NCBI RefSeq assembly: GCF_910592395.1
Contig: NC_088316.1
Location: 9,550,001 to 9,614,000 of the forward strand
Direction: 5' to 3'
From: Lineus longissimus
Lineage: Eukaryota > Nemertea > Pilidiophora > Heteronemertea > Lineidae
DNA: 64,000 nt
Both the position numbers and the translations under genes were made by a program. Every line of letters begins with the position of its first letter. Position 1 is the first letter of the stretch. Positions 1 through 10,439 of this stretch are shown here, in pieces. The notes under the pieces were generated by a model that worked only from the letters and a program-made list of their open reading frames with translations, had not been told where the DNA came from and ran no database searches.

Positions 1-341
1 ATAGACTGATTATTAGGTCTGTGACAACATGGGTTTGCGCATGCGCGGGGTATCGGACCGAATTTTAAACTGCTCCCGTTTCTACGTCAAAAATCATACT
101 AACGACTCAAATTTCAAGTCGCATAACTAGCAGATCCTCGAATATACGGTATCAACATTAGGTAGAAGTAAAAAGAACGAAATCGATCAACTGTTTAACT
201 CGGGATTGTTGAAATCCCCATCAGGCAAAATTCGGCTACCAAGGACGTCATATTGTCATTGTTTACCATTGTGTGCATTCACTACTACTGGTACGTGCAT
301 CGGAGTGCAGGTCATGAAAACGCTAGTGTAAATAGTGCTAG
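1..341. other. Flank or 5' part of LINE A, nothing recognised
   Basis: I see no gene, repeat unit or splice-flanked exon here. It may be the 5' untranslated part of the LINE whose ORF1 begins near 342, but no element boundary or target duplication could be identified. Confidence 0.3.
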
Positions 342-1165
342 AATTTATATCATTCATCCTCCCAATCTCTTGGAAACCAGAACAAAGACCCAAAAAAAAT
401 CACTGGGAAAGAGGAAGGACCTGCGCCCTGCGGCTCATGTAAGATGAATGTTGCAGATAACCAACCCGCACTTCAGTGTGAATTTTGTGAATTCTGGCAC
501 CACATAGAATGTGAGAACGTTTCATTCCCAAACTACGAGTTCCTTAAAGAAAATTCTAACGAGGATAGTAGCATACACTGGTACTGTCAAAAATGTAACA
601 GATCAGCAGGAAAACTACTCCAAGCCTATTCAAAACTTGAGGGGAGGCAAAATGCTTTAGAGCAAAATGTCTCTGCCCTTGAAAGCATTGTCGAGGAGTT
701 ATACCTGCGAAAATTATGCATAAAGTAAGTGTCAAATTAGACAAAACTAGGGATGCCGTTATCTCCGATAGTGCAAGAGAAATGAGACAAAGAAACCTAA
801 GAGAAAATAGCTTAGTAGTTTTCAATGTTCCAGAGAGTGACAACGAGGATACTAGGCAAAGAATAGAAGACGATGCACAGACATTTTAAGCTATTTGTAG
901 AGCCATAAATCAGGAGGATGTGGTAGCAGAAAAAATCACAAGGACAGGGAAAAAAAGTGTCACATATCCCAGAAAACTAATTGTAGAAATTAAAGACTCT
1001 AGGTCAAAATACTCCGTACTTCGGGCGTGTCATCTACTAAAAGACAATCCGGATCCAATGATGAAAAGGATATACATGAAGAGGAATATGACTCCACTCC
1101 AACAGAGGGAGGCCAAAGCCTACTACGAGAAAATGAAGAAGAAGGAGGAGGAGGAGAACGTGTAG
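342..1165 (+). pseudogene. LINE A ORF1 remnant (PHD finger plus RRM-like region)
   Basis: ORF1 proteins of CR1-group LINEs bind their RNA and act as nucleic-acid chaperones. Cysteine pairs and a histidine in the order C..C, C..C, H..C, C..C at about 429-600 (CGSC, CEFC, WHHIEC, WYCQKC) form a PHD-type zinc finger, a known ORF1 variant. A glutamine- and glutamate-rich coiled-coil stretch follows to 728, where TAA interrupts the frame. A second piece (about 725-1165) resembles the RRM-like ORF1 C-terminus: a basic RNLREN/LVVFNVPES segment and a lysine- and glutamate-rich end. It carries another stop near 886 and changes frame. No ATG precedes the finger in frame after the TAG at 339. ORF2 overlaps the last part in another frame. 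Confidence 0.7.
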
Positions 1166-3239
1166 ATTTAGGGTGCACACCCAACCTAGTCAATGATGTA
1201 AATATTACAAAGTTACCTTCTGCACATATTTCAACTAAGTTTAATATTAACACTCGTTCAAAGTTAGGTTTCAAATGTTTATCGTTAAACGCGGATAGCC
1301 TGTTAAATAAGAGATCAGAATTAGAGCAATCGATGTATGTAAGTGAGGCGGACATAGTTGGAGTTTCAGAGATCCTCCCAAAAAACTCTCGCTATCCAGT
1401 CCAAGAGTCAGAATTTAACCTAGATGGATACCATCTTGTCAGCAATATTGGAGCAGATGACAAGCAAAGAGGTGTTGGAATATACGTTATACGTTATACG
1501 TTATAAATTATATTGAATACACCAAGTTAAGCCATAGTGTAAGCGAATTTAAGGAGAGCGTATGGATTGAAATAAAGCTTAGAGACAATGACAAACTTCT
1601 AGTCGGTTGTATATACAGATCACCAAACCCTACGAGGGGTGACAACGAGGAAAAAATGAGGCAAGCACTTTATGAGATCAGCAACCTGGGTTATAGCCAC
1701 TACTTAGTCATGGGCGACTGCAATCACCCAGAGATAGACTTGAATTCATCAACGTCAAACGTAGGACCAAACCACTCAGCCAGTCGTTTTCTTGAGGTAA
1801 TCAGAGACTGCTATTGGTACCAGCATGTGAAGGAACCCACACACTATTGAGGCAATGATTATCCAAATGTACTGGATCTGATATTTATGAATGAGGAGAA
1901 TATGATAGACGAGGTACATATACTCCCTCGTTTGGGTAAAAGCCACCATACTTGCCTAAACTTCCTATATAAATGCTATACCGTAAATAGTAATACGTCC
2001 CGTGCCAAACCAGTATACGCCAAGGGGGATTACGATAAGATGAGAAGTGATCTCAAGAACATTAGATGGGAGGAGGAAATCGGGCAGTTAGACACTGAAG
2101 AAGCTTGGTTATTTGTTAAGACGAAGATCCTGCAAACTGCGAAGCGATACGTGCCAACCAGGGCCCATCCAATGGCGAGAAGGAAACCACTGTGGCTAAA
2201 CCCACATGCCATGATAAAAGTTAAAAAAAAGAGGGCAGCCTTCAAAAGGTACCTGGAAACCAAGGAAGGAATTGACTATGATCAGTATGCACGCTACAGA
2301 AACCAGGTCAAATGGGAAATCAGGAAAGCAAAAAAAGAACTTGAGAAGAAGATAGCTGAGAATGCCAAGACAAACCCTAAGGCCTTTTACAGTTACGCAG
2401 CATCGAAGACGAGAACAAAAGCTGGAATTCCAGTTATAAACAGAAATGATGATACCAAAGCTGATAGTGCCAAGGAGAAAGCCGACGAGTTAAATAATTT
2501 CTTCACCAGTGTTTTTACTGATGAGAATCTCGATAACCTCCCAACCCTAACCCCACAACCAGATACTCGAGATATACCAGACATTAATGACGATTTCTCC
2601 ATCACCCCAGAAGAAGTCTTGTTGAAGTTACAGAATTTAAATGCATCGAAATCGCCTGGCCCCGACGGAATTCACCCCAGAGTCCTTAAGGAACTAAGGA
2701 ATGAATTAGCAAGCCCTCTGTGTATCATATTCAACAAGTCGCTAAGAGAAGGTATACTGCCGGCCGACTGGAAACAAGCTGAAATAACAGCCATACACAA
2801 AAAAGGAGACAAGTCCAGGAGCAGCAACTGCAGACCAATTGGCTTAACATCAGTGGTATGCAAGATAATGGAAGGCTTTATAAAGACTAAATTGAACAAT
2901 CAATTAGCCCCGCAGCTGTCTGCTACCCAACATGGATTAAAAAAAAAAAGATCCTGTGTCACCCAGCTCTTGACCTCCTTTGACAAAATCACCGACTTAT
3001 TAGATCAAGGTAGCCCTGTAGATGTAATTTATCTAGACTTTTCCAAAGCTTTCGACACTGTGCCCAATGAGCGATTGAAAAATAAGTTACAATACTACGG
3101 CGTGCGAGGAAATATCTACAACTGGATATGTGACTTCGTAAGAGATAGGAGGCAAAGGGTTATGGTAGACGGAGCAGCATCCGAGTGGGCGGCTGTGACC
3201 AGCGAAGTACCACAAGGCAGTGTCCTTGGTCCGACATTA
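1027..3239 (+). pseudogene. LINE A ORF2, 5' part: endonuclease and N-terminal reverse transcriptase
   Basis: ORF2 nicks the target and copies the LINE RNA. The endonuclease starts near 1260 (LSLNADSL), with the MGDCNHPEID motif at about 1710; the usual MGDFN phenylalanine is cysteine here. Stops or frameshifts fall near 1504 and 1850. The longest open piece, 1887-3308, carries SHH in place of the usual SDHF motif, then the pre-RT linker and RT motifs: KSPGPDGI (about 2650), NCRPI, YLDFSKAFDTV (about 3030) and VPQGSVLGP (about 3210). The RT is cut at 3239 by the Harbinger insertion. The last residues of the open frame past 3239 come from the transposon, not the LINE. Confidence 0.85.
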
Positions 3240-3247
3240 GAGAGATT

Positions 3248-4212
3248 CGGCTATCCCGGGATGCGAATTTTTTTTCTGCAGGATACTTCTGGCATAGTGT
3301 ACATCTGACAGCCAATCAGAATTCAAGGCAAGCACGTGTCTTTGTTGACATCATCTTTCCACATGGCGCAATAATGTCAACAATGCCACGTGTTCTGATA
3401 ATCTTGGAAAGAACAAGTTAGCAAATGGTTGAGGAGTATATTAGCTAAAATATATTTATTTGCAGTATCTTAACATGTATTTTCATTGTCGAGTGGACTG
3501 TATTTATTGGACTTGTCTGTTAAAGGCGCACTGTGCTCGGCAAAATAGCCGAGGTTGAATGTTTATCTGTCAACCGTGTAACTAGTTCTGCTGCATGTAT
3601 ATGCATAGGTGACGCCACCATTCAATTTATTTTGTTTGCTTGTCAAAATGTGTTTTATACAATGGCCCTTCAACAATGTTCAAACTACCAAAATCAACAG
3701 CAGACATCGGATACACTGTCCCTTTAATAATTATCAACATTGGCAACACTGTCAGTGTCACTGCCCCTTAAAATTTCACAAATCGCGAGACATCGAATAC
3801 ACTGTCCCTTTAATAATTATCAACATTGGCAACACTGTCAGTGTCACTGCCCCTTAAAATTTCACAAATCAATGCATGCACTGCAATGTAGCGATCAGAT
3901 CAGCTGATGCCTCTTTTGTACGCATAATATCATCAATTTTACAATGAATCTGTGCAATTCATTCCTAAACACGACGACACAAACCTTGAGTTGTGCATAA
4001 TTGGGGTCAGACAATGAACTATTGTCACATTCACAGTTGAAGTGGCACTCGGCATGCGACTCGGTATCGTCCATTGTATTTGCATTATCATGCATAAATA
4101 AACAGTGTGACGTCAAAGATCGCGCCAATTGTGATTGGCTGTCAGATGTACACAGTGGCAGAAGTATCCTGCAGAAAAAAATTTCGCTCCCGGGATCGGG
4201 ATCGTGATAGCC
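3248..4212. mobile_element. MITE-like foldback repeat
   Basis: About 75 bp at 3250-3325 recurs in reverse complement at 4125-4200. The shared stretch includes CTGCAGGATACTTCTG and the following ACATCTGACAGCCAATCA. The outer ends read GGCTATC and GATAGCC. It may be a non-autonomous element or the hairpin left end of the surrounding Harbinger element. No target duplication was found. Confidence 0.5.
3709..3871. repeat. Two-copy direct repeat of about 80 bp
   Basis: Two nearly identical adjacent copies (3709-3787 and 3793-3871) carry the segment CACTGTCCCTTTAATAATTA and the following GGCAACACTGTCAGTGTCAC. They lie inside the foldback repeat and have no coding meaning. Confidence 0.8.
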
Positions 4213-4827
4213 TAGCGCCGCGTCATCAGAAAATGACGTGACGTCATCGATTCGCGCATATTTTGATTCTATCCCGTTCACGTCTTCCGAGATAAACCTG
4301 CTGTATCTTGTAAGTGTCAAACGTCGTAGCTTTTCGCTCAGTTTCTCCCATTTACGAGAATAACCCAACATTGCAAAGTGTCCAACGGCAAGTTGTTCAT
4401 AAAGAGGATGTAACAAAGCCATTTTTATTAATTTAGCGGTCATCTGAACGACAAATGGGACTGTGTTTTCACTGTTGGTTTTTTCAACAGCTCAACCCTC
4501 AGCATGCAATACATTGCATGCATTGGCATTTGCGTAGATGTCATGTCAAATGTTATTTTTGCACAGTTGTTTTGTTTGCAGCGGTGAAGGCCTAGGCAAT
4601 ATGCCCACGTATTTTGGGCTGCTGTGCAAAAACTACCCAGTGGACTATGAGTTTGTTTTTCTTCAATCCAATTTTGAGGCCCATCACTATATTTCCAGGT
4701 TTGGAGATTTGCAAATGAAGTAAAATGGAGCCTTTGGCTTTGACAATTTTGGTGGTCTTGACAGACAGAGACATGGCCAATTTTTGTTAAAATGAAACTT
4801 GGCACACCGTTTGAAGAGTCCTACTAC

Positions 4828-4844
4828 CCCCCCCCCCCCCCCCA
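4828..4844. repeat. Poly-C run
   Basis: A run of about 17 C, broken by a single A just after, in the left intergenic part of the Harbinger element. Confidence 0.9.
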
Positions 4845-5019
4845 CCCAGACCCTTGCACCAAGGCATGTTTCAGGGGTTCACAGTACAAACATGACAAAG
4901 GGGGTACATAGAAATACTTGGACTGTCACTATGGAATGTAACTAGTAGCTTTTATTTTCTCACAAATATCATTTTTTTCAGATTTATATCTTTGACTGTG
5001 ACCTCACCACTGTACCATC

Positions 5020-6021
5020 ATGGCAAGTGAGAAAAAGTTCATAAGGTTCTGTCCAGCCATCGACATAATATTTCTAAGAGAAGTTGCTGCAGTAAATCCA
5101 TATTCGGACCCAGCCAAATGGGAAAAAGTTGCTGCAGAAACAAACAGAGCTGTTACCCGACTCCGGCCCGATGCCAAACCCTTTACAGAGAGATCAGTAA
5201 AGGATAGACTGAGTGTCCTTCTTACTGCATATATAAAAGAGGATATGGCAAATCTGAAGAAGTGAGTATTCCATGATTCTCTAAGCCGGTGAGCATGAAT
5301 TTACTCACCTTGAGCTTTCACAGATGAGTAATTTCTCATGAATGAAGAAAAGCAATTTCATGCAAATAATAAACATGATAAATAGGACCTATACCATGTT
5401 CATTCCTCTGAACATGATTGATATGATAGGTTAAAAACACCCAGTCAGTGAAGGCTAAAGGAGACCAGTCGAAATAGGTGGGTTTTCAGTCCAAAAACTT
5501 ATTTCTTTCAGAATTTTAAGCACACATTATGTTAAATCTTTCCATGATGCGTCATATTTCAGATCAGGAACAGAAGAAGAATATGCGGAGAGGGATCAAC
5601 TATTACAGGAGATTCGTGATGTAAAATAGGAGTCTGAGGAGGCCAAGAAAGAGTAAAAAGGCAAGGTTGACCAGAAGATAAAGGAATTGGAAAAGAAAGG
5701 AGAGGAGGTCCGCCGAAAGGCGATGGAAGGACTGAGTAGTAAGTCCATAACTGTGTACAGAATGCCTCACATACCACTTGGCAACACCATCCCCCTCATG
5801 CTAAAATGTCATTGTATTGGAATAATGTTTTTGGAATGGTTTTCATTTTCTTTTCAGAGGAGCCAACACCTAAGAAATCGAAATTTGATGTGGGGGATTA
5901 TCTGCAGAAAAAGAGTGAGCTAGAGGAGAGGAGGATAGCCATAGAAGAAAGGAGATTAGAAGCAGCAAATGAAGAAAGGAGAGGATTTATGGAGGCTCTC
6001 CTCAAGTTGGCAAACAAATAA
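5020..6021 (+). pseudogene. Harbinger Myb/SANT-like accessory protein gene, three exons, two stops
   Basis: PIF/Harbinger elements need a second, Myb-like protein that binds the element ends and helps the transposase enter the nucleus. Exon 1 (5020-5261) starts at an ATG and encodes a SANT-type tri-helix (ID-I-FLREVAAVNPY..W..VA..TN, then V.DRL). It ends at a GTGAGT donor. Exon 2 (5563-5738) follows a TTTCAG acceptor and ends at GTAAGT. Exon 3 (5858-6021) follows TTTTCAG and ends in TAA. Phases match across both introns, and the C-terminus is a long charged coiled coil (LEERR/IEERR repeats), typical of the family. Exon 2 carries two in-frame stops, TAG at 5627-5629 and TAA at 5654-5656, so full-length product is not made. 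Confidence 0.75.
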
Positions 6022-6109
6022 CTTTTCAGGTTTTACACATCTTGAATCTCCAAGCACAATTCAACATACTGGAGGTCAAGTCAAGGTTGGAAATAAGCAG
6101 ATCAACTGG

Positions 6110-6923
6110 TGTGGCCTCTGTAGTGCAGAAATCAAGTCATAACGTTCAATCTTCTCAATTTCGTCTTTATTACTACTAATCATCACTACGTGCACTACGT
6201 AAAACTGAAAATATACAAACGATTGGAATCATAAGAAAACATAGAAATTAATCATAGGAGAATCAAATATCTCAGTTAATAGGAAAGGGACGGATAAAGA
6301 ATACAGCGGGCCTTACATTAGTAGTACGGTACATGAAATGGTGTGTCACAACCTTAGGGACGTCTTACAGGAGACACTACTGTAGAGACAGAATTTACAG
6401 CTAGGAACTTGTACAGGAAGACAGTCAGGGATTCTACAAGGACAGCTATTATAGAGACTCTTAAGATGTTACAAGGGGCAAGAGGAAAGTCATAAACTAT
6501 TAAAGATGTTCTGTACTGTCATTAAAACCAACAAGATGAGCAGTGTCTTCACTGACAGCTGCTGCCACCTATCGTTACAGTTGGGAACTACAAAATTACA
6601 AAGACAGCGAGGGTGAGGAAACCCATCGATTAAAACACTGAATTTGTATCTAAATGCGTCATATCATTATCATGACAACTACGTCAGTACAGTCTATACA
6701 TGTTACTTTTGATATACGTTAAGAACATTTACCTCTGTACACCCTCAGTCCTCGAGAAATTCAAAGTTTACGAGACAAAAATCCACGGATTCTTCACAAA
6801 ATCATTGTATAGTTTTAGGCGGAAACACATGGGGCTGGGCACGCATCCAAAACATCCCATATCGCCGCGCTTCAGCTCAAAAGTTTGGAGGCGGGAAAAT
6901 TCAAAGGCATGCGCGCACCCACA
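6110..6923. mobile_element. Solo LTR (814 bp) with 5-bp target duplication
   Basis: The segment begins TGTGGCC and ends CACCCACA, as LTRs do (TG..CA). It is flanked by ACTGG at 6105-6109 and again at 6924-6928. Just to the right, an uninterrupted local repeat of the target (CAGATCAACTGGTCTTG, 6946-6962) shows the empty-site sequence. No internal retroelement genes remain, so this is a solo LTR left by recombination. Its superfamily and orientation are unknown. Confidence 0.75.
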
Positions 6924-7000
6924 ACTGGTCTTGTGAATGTTGACCCAAAATGAGCAGATCAACTGGTCTTGTGAATGTTGACCCTTGATGGGACAAGATG
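6924..7000. repeat. Two-copy tandem repeat of 38 bp
   Basis: The unit ACTGGTCTTGTGAATGTTGA plus CCCAAAATGAGCAGATCA is repeated next to the right edge of the solo LTR. It provides the reference for the LTR target site. Confidence 0.7.
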
Positions 7001-7284
7001 GTTTACATTGTTTCACCTTATGGAACCAAATTAAACTGAATAAATAAAGTGTAAATGTTGTTCCCACAGGTAGCTTTTTTATTGTACTTGGGCCAAATTT
7101 CAACAGTTTATTGGATTACAGATTCTCCCCAAAACAGACAAAAAATATAATTTGAGTTGGCCATTTTTCACTGTTTCTTTTTCTCCCCTGGCCAGTCTTC
7201 CTAAAGCTGGAATGAAATACTAAGGTAATTAATTCTGACAGCAAGTTATGCATATCAACTCCAAACATGCCAAATGTTATATTC

Positions 7285-8361
7285 CTATTGTAAGACCAAG
7301 TAGTTTTCCAATGTTGGTGGGTCGACATTGAAGTAGGTACCAGTGACAGAACCATTCAGACACGTGTGGCAATTTGCCAGCAAAGCCCCTACAATGTACA
7401 GCTTGCCAACAGGCTGGAGGTACAATTTCAGATTTTTTTTGAAGACTAGGAAAGCAAAGTTGTTAACAATTTTTCCAAATTGCCACTCAACACATTCTCG
7501 TACGGCGCTCATTCGTTTGTTGAATTCTTGTTGATCTTCTGTAAGAATGGCACCCCTGAATGGTGCCAGAAGCTGAGCCCTCACCGGATAAGCGGGATCC
7601 CCATGCAAACACATAGGTGTTTGCTCATGATCATTCATCGTGAAATTGACCCTTTCCAAATCCTGCAATAGGTTGCTCATCCTCAACATGCCTGAATCAT
7701 GTCTCCTTCCCTCAACTGGTCCGTAAAGATTTACGACGAGTCCATTTGGAGCCACAACAGATTGGAATTTAATGCAGTGCACCCTTTTATGTCCACTATA
7801 ACAAACTTTTTGGTTCACTGTCGGCCTGCAAATAGGTCTTGGGGTGCCATCAATAAAACCCCAGCAATTTCGTAAAGGAGCACCCTTCTCGTGAATGGCA
7901 TTGGCAAATTGTCGAATGGTATCTCTGTTCATCCATGGGTGCGATTCCAGGTCAGTAAACTTCGCCCTGAACCGAGAATACACGTCCTCAAGTACTGTAG
8001 TAATTAGTCCTGATAAAACACTTTTCGGCCTCCCGAAGATTTTTTCCATATCGCATAACCTATTTGGGTACACTAACCAGCGTAGGAGCATACAGAGGCC
8101 ATTTTGCCCTGTCACCACAGACCTATCGGGACCTTCGTAGACTGGTGGAATGTCCAGAGCAGTGGCAAGTCGGGAAATTTCATCTTTCGTAAACCTAAAC
8201 ATCACCTTGCTCTGCTCATCGGAGATCATATTTATATTGAATCTACTATAACTTGGGTCCAAGGTGGATAATGAAGAACTTGCATCTTCCAACGAGTAGA
8301 GAAGCAGGTCGTCATCTTCGGACAACAGTGCCAACTCGAGCACACTCAAATTAGCCACCAT
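7285..8361 (-). CDS. PIF/Harbinger (HARBI1-like) DDE transposase, intact ORF
   Basis: This 358-residue protein matches the usual size of the DDE_Tnp_4 family and catalyses cut-and-paste transposition. Catalytic residues are all visible: first Asp in GFIDGTPRPI (about residue 170), second Asp in GRRHDSGML (about residue 220), and Glu in ECVEWQFGK (about residue 290). The N-terminal 100 residues include the helix-rich region of the family (FTKDEISRLA...IP). The frame is uninterrupted from ATG to stop. It opposes the Myb-like gene, and its start is only about 30 bp from the element edge, leaving little promoter. An AATAAA on the plus strand near 7041 does not serve this gene. Cellular HARBI1 proteins are related, but the element context argues for a transposon gene. 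Confidence 0.9.
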   Translation of the reverse strand: MVANLSVLELALLSEDDDLLLYSLEDASSSLSTLDPSYSRFNINMISDEQSKVMFRFTKDEISRLATALDIPPVYEGPDRSVVTGQNGLCMLLRWLVYPNRLCDMEKIFGRPKSVLSGLITTVLEDVYSRFRAKFTDLESHPWMNRDTIRQFANAIHEKGAPLRNCWGFIDGTPRPICRPTVNQKVCYSGHKRVHCIKFQSVVAPNGLVVNLYGPVEGRRHDSGMLRMSNLLQDLERVNFTMNDHEQTPMCLHGDPAYPVRAQLLAPFRGAILTEDQQEFNKRMSAVRECVEWQFGKIVNNFAFLVFKKNLKLYLQPVGKLYIVGALLANCHTCLNGSVTGTYFNVDPPTLENYLVLQ

Positions 8362-8417
8362 TTGGACTTTTTACACAACGATGACATCTATTGTTTATTT
8401 ATTACGTGAACGACATC

Positions 8418-9402
8418 TATGGCAAGCCAAAGCGGAATTTATTCAAGACTTTAGAATAACCATTCAAGAAGTTAAATATAAGTTCAAGAAGGAAATATAT
8501 GTTCAAGACTAAAATATGTTCAACCTTGAATCAAATGTTTTCAACCTTAAATAAAATATGTTCAACCTTGAATAAAATATGTTCAACCTTGAATAAAATA
8601 TGTCCAACCTTGAACAAAATATATTCAACCTTGAACAAAATATATTCAAGACTCACGTGACCATATTCAAGACTCACGTGACCATATTCAAGACGCACGT
8701 GACCACAAAATTGATGACGTAGAGCGTAGAATCTGTGGTACTTCTAATGCGTTCTGTTTCACGACATGATTGATTGCCTGTATAGCCTAAACACTCAAAC
8801 ATGTCAAAAGACAACGAGAATCCGATACAGTGGTGTCGGCCTTAAGAATGAAAGGTGAGAGGCATTGCGCATTTTGAACCTATAATTTGCCTTATATGTC
8901 TGTGAAACATGTATCGACTCTGACATTCACTCGGCATCCATGTCATGATGTGTAGGATTACAGTACATGTCAGGTGTAGGCGGCTAGGTACGTGTACAAC
9001 CATGTGTCACAACCTCGTGCGAACAATTCGAGCTCCGAAACGCAACACAAGTACCATGGGTTCGGGAAAGTCTGGACGCGGGTTCGGGAAAGTCCGTAAA
9101 GCATCAAAACATGAGCAACAACGTCATCAATTTTGTGGTCACGTGCGTCTTGAATATGGTCACGTGAGTCTTGAATATATTTTGTTCAAGGTTGAATATA
9201 TTTTGTTCAAGGTTGGACATATTTTATTCAAGGTTGAACATATTTTATTCAAGGTTGAACATATTTTATTCAAGGTTGAAAACATTTGATTCAAGGTTGA
9301 ACATATTTTAGTCTTGAACATGTATTTCCTTCTTGAACTTATATTTAACTTCTTGAATGGTAATTCTAAAGTCTTGAATAAATTCCGCTTTGGCTTGCCA
9401 TA
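8418..9402. mobile_element. Foldback transposon with tandem-repeat arms, 6-bp target duplication
   Basis: The arms, about 300 bp at 8418-8722 and 285 bp at 9117-9402, are inverted copies of each other. The ends read TATGGCAAGCC and GGCTTGCCATA. Each arm contains six or seven tandem copies of a 21-bp unit built on TTCAACCTTGAATAAAATATG, followed by CACGTGACCATATTCAAGAC repeats. GACATC occurs at 8412-8417 and again at 9403-9408, and removing the element restores the LINE A RT frame. The centre has no gene, so it depends on another element for movement. Confidence 0.85.
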
Positions 9403-10350
9403 GACATCCCTCACTGCGTGGAGAACTTAGCAATGATGTTTGCGGATGACGCCAAACTCATAGCAGAAGTCGTAACAACAGAGCAGACACAGTCGGTGCA
9501 AACAGATCTTAGCAACCTTGATGATTGGACCGAACTATGGCAACTCAGATTTAATATGGATAAATGTAAGAGTATACATCTCGGAAGAAACAATCCACAA
9601 GCAGAATACTTTCTGAGGAAAGATGGCCAGAGACATGAGGTTTTAGAATCAGATTGCGAAAAGGACTTGGGGGTGATTATCGATAGAAACCTGACTTTTG
9701 AAAACCACATTAACAATGTAGCTAATGTAGCAACAAATATTGTTGGAATGATCAGGAGATCTTTTGACCATTTGGATACTAGGATGTTTGCGACACTATT
9801 TAAAAGTTTGGTAAGGCCACACCTCGAATATGCAAATGTCATATGGGCCCCCCACCTGAAAAAAAAACATAACCGTACTGGAAAACGTACAAAGACGAGC
9901 AACAAAGTTAATCCCGGGATTAAGAGAAATCAGTTACGAGGAGAGACTCTGCAAATTAGGACTCCCGAGTTTATCCTAAAGAAGACTTCGAGGGGACTTA
10001 ATAGAAACTTACAAGATCACCCATGGTTACTACAACATAGATGGACTTAATCTAACCCAACCTGTCGATGTCACCTATCAAACCAGAGGTCATTCGTATA
10101 AGTTAAACAAACCAAGAGCCAAACTAGACATCCGAAAGTACTTTTTTACCAACAGAATCATAGATCCGTGGAATAACTTGCCAGAACAAGCAGTGAATGC
10201 CAACTCGCTAAACCAGTTCAAAAATATGATTGACACTCATTTCAAATCCGAACTCTACAGCACAGAACCTAGGTCAATCATCAAATTCCGTACACACCCC
10301 GCCATGCCCACGCAAACAAAAGTATTGAAGAAAAAACCTGCCACAGGCTA
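9403..10350 (+). pseudogene. LINE A ORF2, 3' part: RT palm and C-terminus
   Basis: This continues the RT after the two insertions. The catalytic box is MFADDAKL (from about 9434), then the thumb region with KDLGVIIDRNLTF (about 9660) and LVRPHLEYAN (about 9810). A one-base shift near the A-run at 9860 moves the rest of the C-terminus to another frame, which then reads to about 10350 (TNRIIDPWNNLPEQ near 10150, the usual CR1 end motif). The protein is inactive because of the insertions and shifts. Confidence 0.85.
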
Positions 10351-10369
10351 AAAGCCTATTGCAGTATCG

Positions 10370-10391
10370 TTATGTATGTATGTATGTATGG
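10370..10391 (+). repeat. (TATG)n tail of LINE A
   Basis: About five copies of a TATG tetranucleotide directly follow the LINE 3' end. Short microsatellite tails are usual for CR1-like elements and mark the 3' boundary. Confidence 0.85.
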
Positions 10392-10439
10392 ATATTTGAG
10401 CAGTTTTTGCAGTGAAATATCTCATCTTACAAATGAAAT

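Larger units (their letters stand above)
3240..8390. mobile_element. PIF/Harbinger DNA transposon inserted in LINE A
   Basis: The LINE A reading frame breaks after TTA at 3237-3239 and continues at 8391 with TTG, matching the 3-bp TTA-type target duplication of PIF/Harbinger elements with one mismatch. Inside are the two genes this superfamily carries: a DDE transposase on the minus strand (7285-8361) and a Myb/SANT-like DNA-binding gene on the plus strand (5020-6021), arranged convergently. Clear terminal inverted repeats were not found; the right end is only about 30 bp from the transposase ATG. A foldback repeat (3248-4212) lies at the left end and a solo LTR (6110-6923) between the genes. 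A CRE-type palindrome TGACGTCA is at 4239-4246. Confidence 0.75.
342..10391 (+). mobile_element. LINE A: CR1-like non-LTR retrotransposon with PHD-finger ORF1, interrupted twice
   Basis: ORF1 remnants, then AP-type endonuclease and reverse transcriptase read rightwards and end in a (TATG)n tail at 10370-10391. The RT reading stops at a TTA codon (3237-3239), resumes for nine codons at 8391-8417, and resumes again at 9403 with the YADD-type FADD motif just downstream. The three pieces fit together with nothing missing once a Harbinger element (3240-8390) and a foldback element (8418-9402) are taken out. So this LINE is older than both. It is dead, with frameshifts and stops in both ORFs. The 5' end is not defined. 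Confidence 0.85.

Noticed and set aside
3895-4443. 182-codon minus-strand ORF at the left of the Harbinger element
   Set aside because: It reads through an inverted-repeat arm, shows no motif, and overlaps noncoding repeat sequence on both sides; probably a chance frame.
9160-9414. Open frames over the foldback arms (repeats such as CSTLNKI, FKVEHIL)
   Set aside because: They are only the 21-bp tandem repeat read as protein.
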